The translations under genes were made by a program, and so were the position numbers. DNA of 64,000 nt from Desulfovibrio sp. (lineage in GTDB: Bacteria > Desulfobacterota > Desulfovibrionia > Desulfovibrionales > Desulfovibrionaceae). Of this stretch, positions 27,423-37,440 are shown one piece after another (within the stretch, counting starts at the first letter, position 1; every line of letters begins with the position of its first letter). The DNA is taken from contig JAIKXS010000078.1 of assembly GCA_024683955.1 (NCBI GenBank), forward strand, positions 1 to 64,000, written 5' to 3'. The notes beneath the pieces were generated by a model that searched no databases, was not told the DNA's origin, and saw only the letters and a program-made list of their open reading frames with translations.

Positions 27423-28451
27423 ATGCCCGCGGGTATTTTCTTTTCTCCGCTCAGGGACGCACTTAAGTCCACTGAGGAAGAGAGATGTTTTGAATCAGCC
27501 CTCATAAGGGCCGCCCAGGCAAGCGAACTTTCCGATCCGCTTTCGAGTGAACCCGACTGGATACTTGCATTTCATGAAACATACAATCCTTCCCGTCCGG
27601 TTCTCGCTCTTTTTGACAGCGCCAACGCCATTTTCCTCTGCGAAGAGATTCTTCAGGACGGGCAGACAGTCCTCGTCTCGCCCGAATGTTCCTGGCTCTA
27701 TGCCCGTCCTCTTCTCGGACCCGATCCGATACCTCTCTTTCTCTCCCTTCTGGACCACATGGACGAACGTTACAGCCGCACGCGGTTTCCACTCATCCTC
27801 TTTGGAGGAATGAGTCCTCATACTGCCTTTGCCAGCGAAGCCCTGCTCCACCTTGGTCACGCTTTTCGTTTCTATCTTCATCAGGAGGGTGTGCAATGCG
27901 GGGCATCGCTTAAGGGAGGCCTTGACGGATTTTTAGGACGACGCTCGGGAAACTTCAGATCAAAACTCAGGAAAGCTTGGAGAAAAGCGCACGAGGCGTC
28001 GGTAACGTACAGCCGATTCATCCCCGAACCGGATCAGGTCGAGGATCTTTTCTCGCGTATGCTTGCCGTTGAAGAGAAGAGTTGGAAGGGAAAAATTGAG
28101 AGTGGCATAAAAAACCCGCACTCTACCCTGTTTTACAAGGCGCTGATGACGCGACTAGCCAGGGAGGGACGTGCACGGCTCATGTTTGCCGAGCACGAGG
28201 GGGTGGACATAGGATTTATATTCGGCGGGGTCAGTAACGGAATCTACCGGGGGCAGCAGTTCAGTTTTGACGCATCCTGGGAGGCCTACTCCATCGGTAA
28301 CACACTCCAGTACGAACAGATCCGATGGCTCTGTCAGGAGGGAGTACTCCGTTACGACATGGGGCCCATCACGGGACCGAGGATGGAGTACAAAATGCAT
28401 TGGACAGAGGAACGCTTCCCCATTCAGTGCTGGCTTGCGAAACGTTCCTAA
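27423..28451 (+). CDS. FemAB/BioF2-like GNAT acyltransferase (Acetyltransf_6 type)
   Basis: 342 residues. The segment FLGRRSGNFRSKLRKAWRKA matches the basic signature seen in Acetyltransf_6 (formerly BioF2-like/CelD-like) proteins. Later LMFAEHEGVDIGFIFGGV and YDMGPITGPRMEYKMHW fit the C-terminal GNAT fold. Such enzymes N-acylate sugars or lipid amines or add aminoacyl groups, and are frequent in exopolysaccharide loci. It is the last gene of the locus A rightward operon, and argJ converges 7 bp away. It could acylate the free amine expected on an AOS product. That substrate is inference. Confidence 0.75.
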   Translation: MPAGIFFSPLRDALKSTEEERCFESALIRAAQASELSDPLSSEPDWILAFHETYNPSRPVLALFDSANAIFLCEEILQDGQTVLVSPECSWLYARPLLGPDPIPLFLSLLDHMDERYSRTRFPLILFGGMSPHTAFASEALLHLGHAFRFYLHQEGVQCGASLKGGLDGFLGRRSGNFRSKLRKAWRKAHEASVTYSRFIPEPDQVEDLFSRMLAVEEKSWKGKIESGIKNPHSTLFYKALMTRLAREGRARLMFAEHEGVDIGFIFGGVSNGIYRGQQFSFDASWEAYSIGNTLQYEQIRWLCQEGVLRYDMGPITGPRMEYKMHWTEERFPIQCWLAKRS

Positions 28452-28458
28452 GCAAGCG

Positions 28459-29646
28459 CTAAGATCGATAATCGGCGTTCAACGACACATATTCATGGCC
28501 TAGATCGCTTGCAAGAAGCGTGTATGTCCCTTCACCGTCGCCAAGGCCTATTTCAACATCAATATCACGCGCCCTGAGACGCTTGGCGAGTTCGTCCTCC
28601 ATGTCGTCGTTGACCGGCTGTCCGTTGATAAAGCGATCAATGCCGCAAAGACGTAATGTCACTCTTTCCGGCTCAAACTCGGCCCCGCTGTAGCCGACGG
28701 CTGTGATGATACGGCCCCAATTGCCGTCTCCGCCATAGACTGCCGTCTTGACAAGCTGGCTGTGCCCGACGCTTCTTGCCACACGCTCCGCGTTTTTTTC
28801 ATCGCAGGCGCCGAAAACACGAATGTGCATCACCTTGCTGGCCCCTTCCCCGTCCATGACGAGCATGTGGGAAACCGTCCCGAGGATTTCGGTCAAGGCA
28901 TTCTCAAAAAGCACCAGATCGGCCGGATCCGCGAGAACGACTCCCGAGGCACCGTTTGCAAGTCCCAGGATCGTGTCGTTTGTGGAGGTATCTCCGTCAA
29001 CGGAAACCCGATTAAAGGTCTTTTCAACGGCTCGGCCGAACATCCCCTGCCAACGTTCCCGATCGACACCGGCGTCCGTCAGGGCAACACAGAGCATGGT
29101 CGCCATATTGGGGCAGATCATTCCGGCACCTTTGGCCATAACGGTCAGTCGGACGCGCCCGACGGAAAGCGGGAGATCTTTTGAAGAGAACTTCGGAAAA
29201 GCGTCGGTAGTCATAAACGCTCGCGTAAAGCCCTCGGCATCACGCGTTCCAAGATTGCTCTTGAGTTCGGGGAGTGCACCTGCGTACTTATCCATCGGGA
29301 TCTGGGCGCCTATGACGCCCGTAGAAAGGGGAAGGACCTCGTCTTTCAAAATGTCGAAGGCTTCGGCAATCATCCGCTGGCAGGCCCTCGCGTTTTCTAG
29401 ACCCTCATGTCCCGTACAGGCATTGGCCTGACCGGAATTGGCGATTACAGCACGCACGGTCTTTCCTGAAGCCAGTATTTCACGACACACGGTGACTGGC
29501 GCTGCGCAGAAGCGGTTCTGGGTAAAAAGGGCCGAAAACACACAGGGGGCATCGGACACAATCAGGCCCAGATCGTTCCGTCCTTCCTTGCGAAAGGCGG
29601 CCGGTGCACTGGAGGCCCTGAAGCCCTTTGGTAAATCGTCTCGCAT
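28459..29646 (-). CDS. argJ: ArgJ, bifunctional glutamate N-acetyltransferase/ornithine acetyltransferase
   Basis: 395 residues. An Ntn-type self-processing enzyme with the cleavage region MAKGAGMICPNMATML, where cleavage before the Thr of ATML creates the nucleophile. Other family motifs are SGQANACTG and GGDGNWGRI. It recycles the acetyl group between N-acetylornithine and glutamate in arginine synthesis. The MAKGAG segment has Ala where many members have Ser, a common variant. Upstream is a 14-bp inverted repeat at 29681-29718; downstream it converges with the locus A operon. Single gene, no other arg genes in view. Confidence 0.95.
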   Translation of the reverse strand: MRDDLPKGFRASSAPAAFRKEGRNDLGLIVSDAPCVFSALFTQNRFCAAPVTVCREILASGKTVRAVIANSGQANACTGHEGLENARACQRMIAEAFDILKDEVLPLSTGVIGAQIPMDKYAGALPELKSNLGTRDAEGFTRAFMTTDAFPKFSSKDLPLSVGRVRLTVMAKGAGMICPNMATMLCVALTDAGVDRERWQGMFGRAVEKTFNRVSVDGDTSTNDTILGLANGASGVVLADPADLVLFENALTEILGTVSHMLVMDGEGASKVMHIRVFGACDEKNAERVARSVGHSQLVKTAVYGGDGNWGRIITAVGYSGAEFEPERVTLRLCGIDRFINGQPVNDDMEDELAKRLRARDIDVEIGLGDGEGTYTLLASDLGHEYVSLNADYRS

Positions 29647-29680
29647 AAGTTCCCGATTGCAAAAGCTGGTTACGTAACGG

Positions 29681-29718
29681 CAGGACCATTCGGAAGATCT
29701 GTCCTCCGAATGGTCCTG
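29681..29718. repeat. Perfect 14-bp inverted repeat between fusA and argJ
   Basis: CAGGACCATTCGGA (29681-29694) and its exact complement TCCGAATGGTCCTG (29705-29718) around a 10-base loop. It lies 35 bp upstream of argJ and 137 bp downstream of fusA. There is no T run on the minus strand after it, so it is not a standard terminator. It may be an RNA hairpin or a protein-binding site. Confidence 0.6.
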
Positions 29719-29854
29719 TCAGATACTGTCGTTTTAAATGCGTGTTAGCAGTGCAAATTACGGTTTCCCTCACGCGATTTTCCAGACGGCTCGGGAGCAG
29801 TCAGGACTGGGCATGAGTCGTCGCGCGGGATTGCCGGATGGGGGGAAATCCCCG

Positions 29855-31933
29855 CTATGCACGCGCCTTCTGAATTTCATCCGCGATGGCCTGCGGCACA
29901 CGTTCATAGTGATGGAACTGCATTGTGAATGTGGCCCGTCCCTGAGTACGCGAGCGTAAGTCGGTCGCATACCCGAACATTGAGGCCAGGGGAACCTGGG
30001 CACGAATGCTCTGTGCTCCGCCTGCGCGCGCCTCCATACTCTGTACGCGGCCACGGCGACCGTTCAGATCACCCATAACGTCTCCGAGATACTCCTCGGG
30101 CGTCACAACTTCAACATCCATGATAGGCTCAAGCAGAGCAGGGCCAGCTTTCTGCATGGCGTCCTTGATGGCCATGGATCCGGCCACATAGAAGGCCTGT
30201 TCTGAAGAGTCTACCTCGTGATAAGAGCCAAAGACCAGGTTGACTTTGAGGTCGACGCAGGGGAAGCCGGCGAGGACACCACTCTTCATTGCGTCCTGAA
30301 TTCCCTTGTCGATGGAAGGGATGTACTCCTTCGGAATCACGCCGCCGGTAATGGAGTTAACAAACTCATAGCCCTTGGCCGGATTCGGTTCGACTTCAAT
30401 CACGCAGTGACCATACTGACCGCGGCCACCCGACTGCTTGACATGCTTCATGTCACTCTTGGCAGGTTTGGTAATGGTCTCACGGTAGGCGACCTGGGGT
30501 TTACCAACGTTCGCGTTGACACCAAACTCACGGGTGAGGCGGTCGACAATGATATCGAGGTGGAGTTCGCCCATGCCTGAAATAAGGGTCTGATTGGTCT
30601 CCTCATCGCCCTTCACGCGGAAAGAGGGATCTTCCTTCGCAAGCTTGTTGAGAGCGGCCGAAAGAGCGTCACGGTCAGCCTTTGTCTTCGGCTCAATGGC
30701 CACCTCAATAACAGGTTCCGGAATATTGAGGGATTCGAGAATGACCGGACGCTTGTCGTCGCAAAGCGTGTCGCCTGTCGAGGCATTCTTAAGACCTACC
30801 AGAGCGACGATGTCGCCTGCGCCGGCCCATTTGATGTCCTCGCGCTTATTGGCGTGCATTTTGAGAATACGGCCGATACGTTCACGCTTGCCCGTATTGG
30901 CATCATAAACGGTCATACCGCTTTCAAGACAACCGGAGTAAATGCGGAAAAAGGACAGGTGACCGATAAAGGGGTCAGAAAAAAGTTTGAAGACAAGACC
31001 TGCGAGGGGCTCCTTATCAGTGCAGTGGCACTCAATAAGATTTTCTTCCTTGCCGGGCTCATGACCCGTCATCGGAGGAATATCCACGGGAGAGGGCAGA
31101 TAGGCAACAATGGCGTCGAGAAGGGGTTGTACGCCCATGTTTCTGAACGCCGAGCCGCAAAGTACGGGGACAATATTTCTCGAAATCGTCGCCTTGCGTA
31201 TGCAGGAAATGATTTCCTCTTGGGTGAGCGTCTCTCCGCCGAGGTACTTATCGAGAAGGACCTCATCCTCCTCAGCGACGGCCTCAAGCATCTCGTGATG
31301 TTTTTCATCAAAGAGTGCCCTCATGTCGGCAGGGACGTCATCCTCGACCATGCTTGCACCCTTGGTGTCCTTGTCGAAGCGGATGGCCTTACCCGTCACA
31401 AGGTCAACGACACCCTCGAACTTATCCTCGGCGCCGATGGGGATCTGCAGAGCCACCGGTTTTGCACCGAGACGCTCGTGAATCATATCAACGCAGCGGT
31501 TGAAGTTGGAGCCGATACGGTCCATCTTGTTCACAAAACAGATGCGCGGAACATTGTAGCGATCAGCCTGACGCCAGACGGTTTCTGACTGGGGTTCAAC
31601 ACCGGCCACGGCATCGAATACGCAGACGGCACCATCAAGTACGCGTAATGAACGCTCCACCTCAATGGTAAAATCCACGTGGCCTGGTGTATCAATAATG
31701 TCTATGCGATGATCTTTCCAGTAACAGGTTGTGGCGGCAGATGTGATGGTAATACCACGTTCTTGCTCCTGCTCCATCCAGTCCATGGTGGATTCGCCGT
31801 CGTGAGTTTCACCAATCTTATGATTGACGCCCGTGTAAAATAAAATACGTTCGGTCGTTGTGGTTTTGCCGGCGTCGATATGGGCCATGATGCCGATATT
31901 GCGCTGCATATCCAAGGCTACGGTGCGTGACAC
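29855..31933 (-). CDS. fusA: Elongation factor G
   Basis: 692 residues, GTG start at 31933 behind AAGGAG. G-domain motifs are [18 protein letters not shown] and NKMD, followed by the EF-G domains II-V ([34 protein letters not shown]). It translocates tRNA and mRNA on the ribosome. Third gene of rpsL-rpsG-fusA, with an 11-bp hairpin in the rpsG-fusA gap. No tuf or rpsJ follows; argJ comes next on the same strand. Confidence 0.97.
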   Translation of the reverse strand: MSRTVALDMQRNIGIMAHIDAGKTTTTERILFYTGVNHKIGETHDGESTMDWMEQEQERGITITSAATTCYWKDHRIDIIDTPGHVDFTIEVERSLRVLDGAVCVFDAVAGVEPQSETVWRQADRYNVPRICFVNKMDRIGSNFNRCVDMIHERLGAKPVALQIPIGAEDKFEGVVDLVTGKAIRFDKDTKGASMVEDDVPADMRALFDEKHHEMLEAVAEEDEVLLDKYLGGETLTQEEIISCIRKATISRNIVPVLCGSAFRNMGVQPLLDAIVAYLPSPVDIPPMTGHEPGKEENLIECHCTDKEPLAGLVFKLFSDPFIGHLSFFRIYSGCLESGMTVYDANTGKRERIGRILKMHANKREDIKWAGAGDIVALVGLKNASTGDTLCDDKRPVILESLNIPEPVIEVAIEPKTKADRDALSAALNKLAKEDPSFRVKGDEETNQTLISGMGELHLDIIVDRLTREFGVNANVGKPQVAYRETITKPAKSDMKHVKQSGGRGQYGHCVIEVEPNPAKGYEFVNSITGGVIPKEYIPSIDKGIQDAMKSGVLAGFPCVDLKVNLVFGSYHEVDSSEQAFYVAGSMAIKDAMQKAGPALLEPIMDVEVVTPEEYLGDVMGDLNGRRGRVQSMEARAGGAQSIRAQVPLASMFGYATDLRSRTQGRATFTMQFHHYERVPQAIADEIQKARA

Positions 31934-31971
31934 TGGTCTTGCTCCTTACGTTGCGTGAATATTTCGAGAAT

Positions 31972-31997
31972 CCGTTCTCCCCTTCAGGGGAGAACGG
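31972..31997 (-). promoter_or_regulatory. RNA hairpin in the rpsG-fusA intercistronic gap
   Basis: Minus-strand CCGTTCTCCCC / GGGGAGAACGG, 11 bp perfect, UGAA loop. It is not followed by U residues, so it should not terminate. It lies 39 bp before the fusA GTG. It may act as a processing, stability or translational control element of the str operon. Confidence 0.5.
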
Positions 31998-32017
31998 CAA
32001 AAAAAAAGGAAACGATC

Positions 32018-32488
32018 CTACCAGCGGAAATGCGAAAACGCCTTGTTGGCGTCTGCCATACGGTGGGTATCTTCACGCTTCTTCACAGCACCGCCACGAC
32101 CATTGTAGGCATCAAGAAATTCTCCCGAAAGCTTGGCCGTCATGCCTTTTTCCCCACGGGAACGGGCATAGTTAATGATCCAACGGATGGAGAGTGAAAT
32201 CTGTCGGTCAGGATGAACATCCATAGGCACCTGATAGGTAGCACCACCCACACGGCGGGATTTTACCTCCATGCGGGGCTTCACGTTATCGAGCACCTTC
32301 TCAAAGGCGCGCATGGGATCTTCACCGGTCTTTTCGGCCAAGGTATTCAAAGAGCTGTAGAAAATTTTCTCTGCGGCACCGCGCTTGCCGTTGTACATAA
32401 GACGGTTAACAAACTTGGTGACGAGACGGCTGTTGTACAGCGGATCGGGCAGTATCTCCCGTTTGGGGACAGAACCTTTACGTGGCAT
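32018..32488 (-). CDS. rpsG: 30S ribosomal protein S7
   Basis: 156 residues, the family's usual length. It starts [20 protein letters not shown] and has the S7 signature [20 protein letters not shown] and the late RRGVGG-like core [14 protein letters not shown] primary 16S rRNA-binding protein of the small-subunit head, S7 represses its own operon in E. coli. It lies between rpsL and fusA as in the standard str operon. Confidence 0.97.
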   Translation of the reverse strand: MPRKGSVPKREILPDPLYNSRLVTKFVNRLMYNGKRGAAEKIFYSSLNTLAEKTGEDPMRAFEKVLDNVKPRMEVKSRRVGGATYQVPMDVHPDRQISLSIRWIINYARSRGEKGMTAKLSGEFLDAYNGRGGAVKKREDTHRMADANKAFSHFRW

Positions 32489-32575
32489 GGGGTTACTCCT
32501 TCCACTTGTTTCGAACTTTCACCAACCCCGCGATCGCTCGCATGGCAAAAGTCCAGGGGGTAAAAAAAGAAAAAC

Positions 32576-32947
32576 CTATTTCGGACGTTTGGCACCGTAC
32601 TTGGAACGGCTCTTTTTACGTTCGGCAACGCCGCTCGTATCAAGGGTACCGCGTACGATGTGGTAACGAACACCGGGAAGGTCCTTGACACGGCCTCCGC
32701 GGATAATGACCACGGAGTGTTCCTGAAGATTGTGACCTTCTCCGGGGATGTAGGCCGTCACTTCTATACCGTTCGTGAGACGCACGCGGGCGACCTTACG
32801 CAAGGCCGAGTTCGGTTTTTTTGGTGTGGTTGTGTACACACGGGTGCACACGCCGCGGCGTTGCGGGCAGGCCTGCAGGGCAGGAGTCTTCTTCCGTTTC
32901 ACCACGGCTTTCCGTTCAATTCGGATAAGCTGGTTGATAGTAGGCAT
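32576..32947 (-). CDS. rpsL: 30S ribosomal protein S12
   Basis: 123 residues starting [13 protein letters not shown]. The decoding-centre loops are of wild type: [13 protein letters not shown], with both lysines tied to streptomycin sensitivity, and KDLPGVRYH. First gene of rpsL-rpsG-fusA. The usual rpoC gene is not upstream; instead an IS605-type relic begins 71 bp before the start codon and valS lies beyond it. Confidence 0.97.
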   Translation of the reverse strand: MPTINQLIRIERKAVVKRKKTPALQACPQRRGVCTRVYTTTPKKPNSALRKVARVRLTNGIEVTAYIPGEGHNLQEHSVVIIRGGRVKDLPGVRYHIVRGTLDTSGVAERKKSRSKYGAKRPK

Positions 32948-33017
32948 ACTCTCCTCCGTTTAATAAAAATGAGCGCCGTATTCTTTACACATGCTTTTAA
33001 GCTTTGTCAAGCTCGGT

Positions 33018-33287
33018 TCACATCCTCCCCACTTAACTCAGTGGGGCTCCTGCGACAACGAGATTGCCCAGAGGAACAGCAAGATAGGGTTTCGCGTTTA
33101 CATTTCCACAGCGGGGTTTTTTACGGCAGAAAGCCATCGCCCTATTCCCCAAGGTTTTATCTCTCCGCAGGCTGACCGGCTTGCCCAACCGCCAAAAAGT
33201 TTTTGAAAAGAGGAAAGGCAAGAAAATTCCACGTAAAATGCGCCTTATATCCTCCCCTGAAAAGGCGGTTTTTTCAGCGCGTTTGAT
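33018..33287 (-). mobile_element. IS200/IS605-type relic 1 (MITE-like, omega-RNA-like right end)
   Basis: About 270 bp between valS and rpsL. Read on the minus strand, it begins right after TTTA with TCAAACGCG. A subterminal hairpin follows (CTGAAAA/TTTTCAG arms at 33257-33277), then GGGGAGGATATAAGGCGC. A short coding remnant related to the TnpB C-terminus (SACGE, FLWAISLSQEP) comes next, and the element ends with a CCCCAC/GTGGGG hairpin and GGAGGATGTGAA. These ends match relic 4 and, less well, relic 3. Most of tnpB and all of tnpA are missing. Confidence 0.75.
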
Positions 33288-33304
33288 AAAAAAAGTGAAA
33301 GCTC

Positions 33305-35977
33305 TCAGCGTGCGCTCTCTTCCTCGATGGCTTCGGCAAAACGTCTGCGCATAGTTTCAAGTTTAGCCTTATTGTCGAGCAATTCGGCAGCAAGAGCGCG
33401 CTTATTGTCCACGACGTCCTTCTGAGCTCGCTGGATAAAATTCTGATCGGCCAGACAACGATTAACGGACTCAAGATTTTTCTCAAGTTTTCCAAGCTGC
33501 TTGTCAAGCCGCGCAAGCTCACCTTTCAAGTCTACCGCTCCCAACAGGGGCACAACAAGCTGACAGCCCGACACCACTTCCGAAGCCGAAGCTTTCGGGG
33601 CGTTCAGTTCGTCGGTCACAGTCAGCTCGGAAAGACGCGCAACGGTCAGAAGGACTTCCCTATTCTCCTCCAGGACAGCCCTCTGTTCCTGAGAATTGGG
33701 CTTGGCCATAAGATGAAGAGTCTTTGCAGGACTTATGGAAAGCTCGGCCTTGACCGTGCGCACGGCAACAATGACGCCCTGCAGAAACTCCATAGCGTCT
33801 GCTTCTTTCTGGCGGACACATTCCGGCCGTTCCGGTGGATAGGGCTCGCAGGCGAGTTCCTTTTTCTCTTCCGAGTCGGGCACGGGCAGGGCATCCCATA
33901 TTTCCGCCGTCACGAACGGCATGATCGGATGCAGGAGGACGAGAAGCTCACGAAGTACGAGCCAGAGAACATATCGCGCACGGTCCCTAACCACCGTATC
34001 TTCCGACTGCATGTCGGGCTTCACAAGCTCAAGGTACCAGTCACAGAACGAGGACCAGAGGAACTTGTAGCACGTCTGGGCCGCGTCGTTAAAACGGTAG
34101 TCGGTAAGGGCCGCATCAACATCCTTTTTGGCTCCTTCAAGGGCGTGAAGGATCCACTGGTTGTGCAGCCCCTCTATAGCCGAAAGATTGCAGGGAACCG
34201 GCTTTGCATCACCAAGATTCATCAGGGTGAAGCGGGCGGCATTCCAAAGCTTGTTCACGAAATGGCGGTAGCCCTCGATCCGCTCTTCGGAAAGCCTGAT
34301 GTCACGCCCCATGGCGGCAAAGGCTGTCAGGGTGAAGCGAAGGGCATCACAGCCATACTTTTCGATCATAAGCACGGGGTCGATGACGTTCCCAAGGGAC
34401 TTGGACATCTTGCGCCCTGAGGCATCGCGGACAAGGGCGTGCAGATACACGTCGGCAAAGGGAACCCTGCCCATAAAATGCTGCCCCATCATCATCATGC
34501 GGGCGACCCAGAAAAAGATAATGTCAAAGCCCGTCACAAGCACGCTCGTGGGATACCAGCGCTCGAGGTCCTTCGTGGAATCAGGCCAGCCCATCGTAGA
34601 AAAGGGCCAAAGACTAGAGGAAAACCACGTATCGAGGACGTCCTCTTCCTGAATCAGGTCTGTTTTTCCGCAGGCGGGACAAACGGTAGGGGATTCCTCC
34701 GCCACAACGAGTTTGCCACAGTGTTCACATGTCCAGGCGGGAATCCTGTGCCCCCACCAGATTTGGCGGCTTATGCACCAGTCACGGATGGTGTCAAGCC
34801 AATGATAATAGGTCTTCACCCAGGTTTCGGGCAAAATTTTTGTCAGTGCGGGCACAGCCGCGCGGGCCTTCGGTGCCAGCTTGGTTGTGGCCACGAACCA
34901 TTGTGTGGATACATGGGGTTCAACAACAGTGTGGCAGCGATAGCAATGACCGACAGCATGAGTCAGATCGCTTACGGATACAAGGTCTCCCTCCTTCTCA
35001 ATATCCTCCACAATCCTTTCACGACAGGCTTCCTTAGTAAGCCCTTCATAGGGGCCGCTCTCCGCTTTCATGATCCCGTTTTCATCAATGACCTGGATGA
35101 ACTCGAGATTGTGCCGCTTGCCAAGCATCCAGTCGTTGGGGTCATGGCAGGGGGTCACCTTGAGAGCCCCGGTTCCAAAGGAACGGTCCACGTAACTGTC
35201 GGCGATAATGGGCAGTCTTCGGCCAAGGATCGGAAGAATGGCCATTTTTCCAACAAGATGTGAGTAGCGTTCGTCTTCTGGGTGGACACAAAGGGCGGTA
35301 TCACCGGGCAACGTTTCCGGACGCGTTGTCGCGACCACAATGGATTCGTCGCTGCCTTCAATATGATAGCGAATGCTCCACAGATGCCCCTTCTTGTCTT
35401 CGTGTTCCACCTCATCGTCGGCAAGAGCCGTGTGGCAGCGGGAACACCAGTTGATAATATAGTCGCCCTTATAGATTAGGCCTTCATTATAGAGCTTGAC
35501 AAAAACACGTCTCACGGCCTTGGAAAGGCCCTCATCCATCGTAAAACGCAGTCTTGTCCAGTCAACGGAGCAACCGAGAAAACGGATCTGATCGAGAATT
35601 CTGTGCCCGTACTCCTCCCGCCACTGCCAGACCCGTTCAATAAAGGCTTCCCGCCCGAGATCCTGACGGCGTTTTCCCTCCTTTTTAAGAGCGCGCTCAA
35701 CCACGTTCTGTGTGGCGATTCCGGCATGATCCGTGCCTGGGATCCAGAGAACATTCTTCCCCTTTTGCCGCGCGTGGCGGCAGAGGACATCTATGAGGGT
35801 CAGATTAAGTGCATGCCCTATATGCAGGGCTCCGGTTACGTTCGGCGGGGGAATGACAATAGAATAGGCTTCACCCGGGTCATCGGGATTAGGAGTAAAG
35901 ATCCGCGCCTCTTCCCAGTGCTTACGCCATTTCTCTTCAACCGCTTTCGGCTCGTAACCGCTCGATATTTCCGCCAT
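33305..35977 (-). CDS. valS: Valyl-tRNA synthetase
   Basis: 890 residues. A class I synthetase with the HIGH box (PPPNVTGALHIGHAL) near residue 50 and KMSKS in DASGRKMSKSLGN in the second half. Editing-domain motifs are present (TTRPETLPGDTALCVHPED). Two CxxC pairs form a zinc-like insert (CEHCGKL...CPACGK), and the C-terminal coiled coil (LARLDKQLGKLEKNLESVN) is as expected. It charges tRNA-Val, one of which is encoded at 44146-44221. The start MAEISSGYEPKAVEEKW is normal. No T-box or other leader is visible. Confidence 0.97.
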   Translation of the reverse strand: MAEISSGYEPKAVEEKWRKHWEEARIFTPNPDDPGEAYSIVIPPPNVTGALHIGHALNLTLIDVLCRHARQKGKNVLWIPGTDHAGIATQNVVERALKKEGKRRQDLGREAFIERVWQWREEYGHRILDQIRFLGCSVDWTRLRFTMDEGLSKAVRRVFVKLYNEGLIYKGDYIINWCSRCHTALADDEVEHEDKKGHLWSIRYHIEGSDESIVVATTRPETLPGDTALCVHPEDERYSHLVGKMAILPILGRRLPIIADSYVDRSFGTGALKVTPCHDPNDWMLGKRHNLEFIQVIDENGIMKAESGPYEGLTKEACRERIVEDIEKEGDLVSVSDLTHAVGHCYRCHTVVEPHVSTQWFVATTKLAPKARAAVPALTKILPETWVKTYYHWLDTIRDWCISRQIWWGHRIPAWTCEHCGKLVVAEESPTVCPACGKTDLIQEEDVLDTWFSSSLWPFSTMGWPDSTKDLERWYPTSVLVTGFDIIFFWVARMMMMGQHFMGRVPFADVYLHALVRDASGRKMSKSLGNVIDPVLMIEKYGCDALRFTLTAFAAMGRDIRLSEERIEGYRHFVNKLWNAARFTLMNLGDAKPVPCNLSAIEGLHNQWILHALEGAKKDVDAALTDYRFNDAAQTCYKFLWSSFCDWYLELVKPDMQSEDTVVRDRARYVLWLVLRELLVLLHPIMPFVTAEIWDALPVPDSEEKKELACEPYPPERPECVRQKEADAMEFLQGVIVAVRTVKAELSISPAKTLHLMAKPNSQEQRAVLEENREVLLTVARLSELTVTDELNAPKASASEVVSGCQLVVPLLGAVDLKGELARLDKQLGKLEKNLESVNRCLADQNFIQRAQKDVVDNKRALAAELLDNKAKLETMRRRFAEAIEEESAR

Positions 35978-36113
35978 ACTATATCAGGCGCAGAGATATC
36001 CCGCGCCCCCTCCTTTCGCTAAAAATCACTGCCCGAAAAAGACTAGTTGAGCCCGGGCCAAAGAGAGAGAAGACTCCCTTGCATTCTCATAAAAAGACGG
36101 CAATACTAACGCC

Positions 36114-37409
36114 ATGCATCAGCCTCACGCTATCTGCATTCTCTGGGACGCGTCCCATATCTGGGGGCTCATGGCCTGGAAGGCCATACAGGCCTTTGGT
36201 CTTCCCTGCCGTCTGGTCAAAGGAAAAGAAATAGCCGATGGATTCCTTTTAGGCAAGCACAAGGGGACCGAAGACCGCGAAGCGCTTCTGATCGTCCCCG
36301 GCGGCAACGCACGTCGGAAGGCAGACGCGCTCGGTGCCAAGGGACTCTCGGCCATACGGGAATTTGTCGGACGCGGTGGCTTCTATATCGGCTTTTGCGG
36401 CGGTGCCGGACTTGCGCTGAATGACAAGGGAAGTCTCGGACTTTGCCCCTGGTTGCGAAAACCGTTCAGCGACCGGCTTCAGCATCTGGCATCGGGGCAT
36501 GTCAAGGCCGAGGCAAGCCGGCACCCCTTCTGTCCGCAGTCCCTCCAAAAACGCCCCATCTCCCTGCCGATCTGGTGGCCGGCGCGATTCTCCGAAGAAG
36601 CGGACCCAACTGTTTCGGTCCTTGCAAAGGCCATCTGCGGGGATCGGGATTTTTGGCTCGGTGACCTGCCCCTCGCGAGTATTCCGGAGGAATGCTTCAC
36701 AACCTGGCAGCACGAATACGACCTTGATCTGACGTCCGATTTCCTCCGGGAGACACCGCTCATAATTTCTGGCGCGTTCGGGGAAGGCACCTATGTGCTG
36801 AGCTATTCCCATCTTGAAACACCGGAAAGCAAGGACGCCAACCTCTGGCTGGCCCATCTCATAACCAGGGGGACAGGAATACGTCCTGCACGGTCACTTG
36901 TTCCGGCATGGAGACTTTCTGATGAACCCTGCCGCTGGCCGCAGACGGAAACCTTTGCCCCGCTTTTTTCCGCCCTTGGTAACGTCAGATCCCTCCTTGC
37001 ACTCGGCGGAACCCATCACCTTTTCTTTCAGCGTACCCCATGGCTCTATGGATGGAAGACAGGCATGCCCGGTGCGGGCCTCAACTATCTGCACACGGCG
37101 CTGACGACGCTGCTTGCCCAGACACCAAGCAGGGAGGCAGGCCTGTTCTGGAACGAAATACGAGAAGGCTTCGCGGACACGCTTCGGCTTTTTACGGAGA
37201 GCGCCAAAGAAAATCTTCTCACACGTCGGATCAGAGATGTGCTTGGCGACGTGCCGAACGTTGTCCGTGCAAAAGACCTCCTTGAACGAAGCAGAGCGAT
37301 CTTCGGCTGTCCGCGGGACGGAGGAGGACTTTTGGGGTCACTCCTCGACTCTGTTGAAGAGTTGTTTTTTCTGACGCAACGGGAGGAGGGAAGAATATCG
37401 GCTGGCTGA
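36114..37409 (+). CDS. BPL_N-domain protein (glutamine-amidotransferase-like fold)
   Basis: 431 residues. The N-terminal 230 residues match the BPL_N domain, a class I GATase-like fold (ALLIVPGGNARRKAD, then GGFYIGFCGGAGLAL with a nucleophile-elbow Cys). No biotin-protein ligase catalytic domain follows. The C-terminal 190 residues are helical and unrecognised. ATG 36114 is preceded by only a weak ribosome site, with a possible promoter TTGCAT-17-AATACT just upstream. It is divergent from valS and convergent with the regulator gene. Function unknown. Confidence 0.7.
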   Translation: MHQPHAICILWDASHIWGLMAWKAIQAFGLPCRLVKGKEIADGFLLGKHKGTEDREALLIVPGGNARRKADALGAKGLSAIREFVGRGGFYIGFCGGAGLALNDKGSLGLCPWLRKPFSDRLQHLASGHVKAEASRHPFCPQSLQKRPISLPIWWPARFSEEADPTVSVLAKAICGDRDFWLGDLPLASIPEECFTTWQHEYDLDLTSDFLRETPLIISGAFGEGTYVLSYSHLETPESKDANLWLAHLITRGTGIRPARSLVPAWRLSDEPCRWPQTETFAPLFSALGNVRSLLALGGTHHLFFQRTPWLYGWKTGMPGAGLNYLHTALTTLLAQTPSREAGLFWNEIREGFADTLRLFTESAKENLLTRRIRDVLGDVPNVVRAKDLLERSRAIFGCPRDGGGLLGSLLDSVEELFFLTQREEGRISAG

Positions 37410-37440
37410 CAGGAGGCTAAGATCAGGAACGGCTGCAAAA

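Noticed and set aside
30854-31588. Plus-strand 244-codon ORF opposite fusA
   Set aside because: Antisense shadow of EF-G; His/Arg-rich composition without family motifs.
33018-33290. Possible regulatory leader (for example a riboswitch) upstream of rpsL
   Set aside because: The hairpins and sequence match relic 4 near 59.6 kb, so this is a mobile-element relic and not a ribosomal leader.
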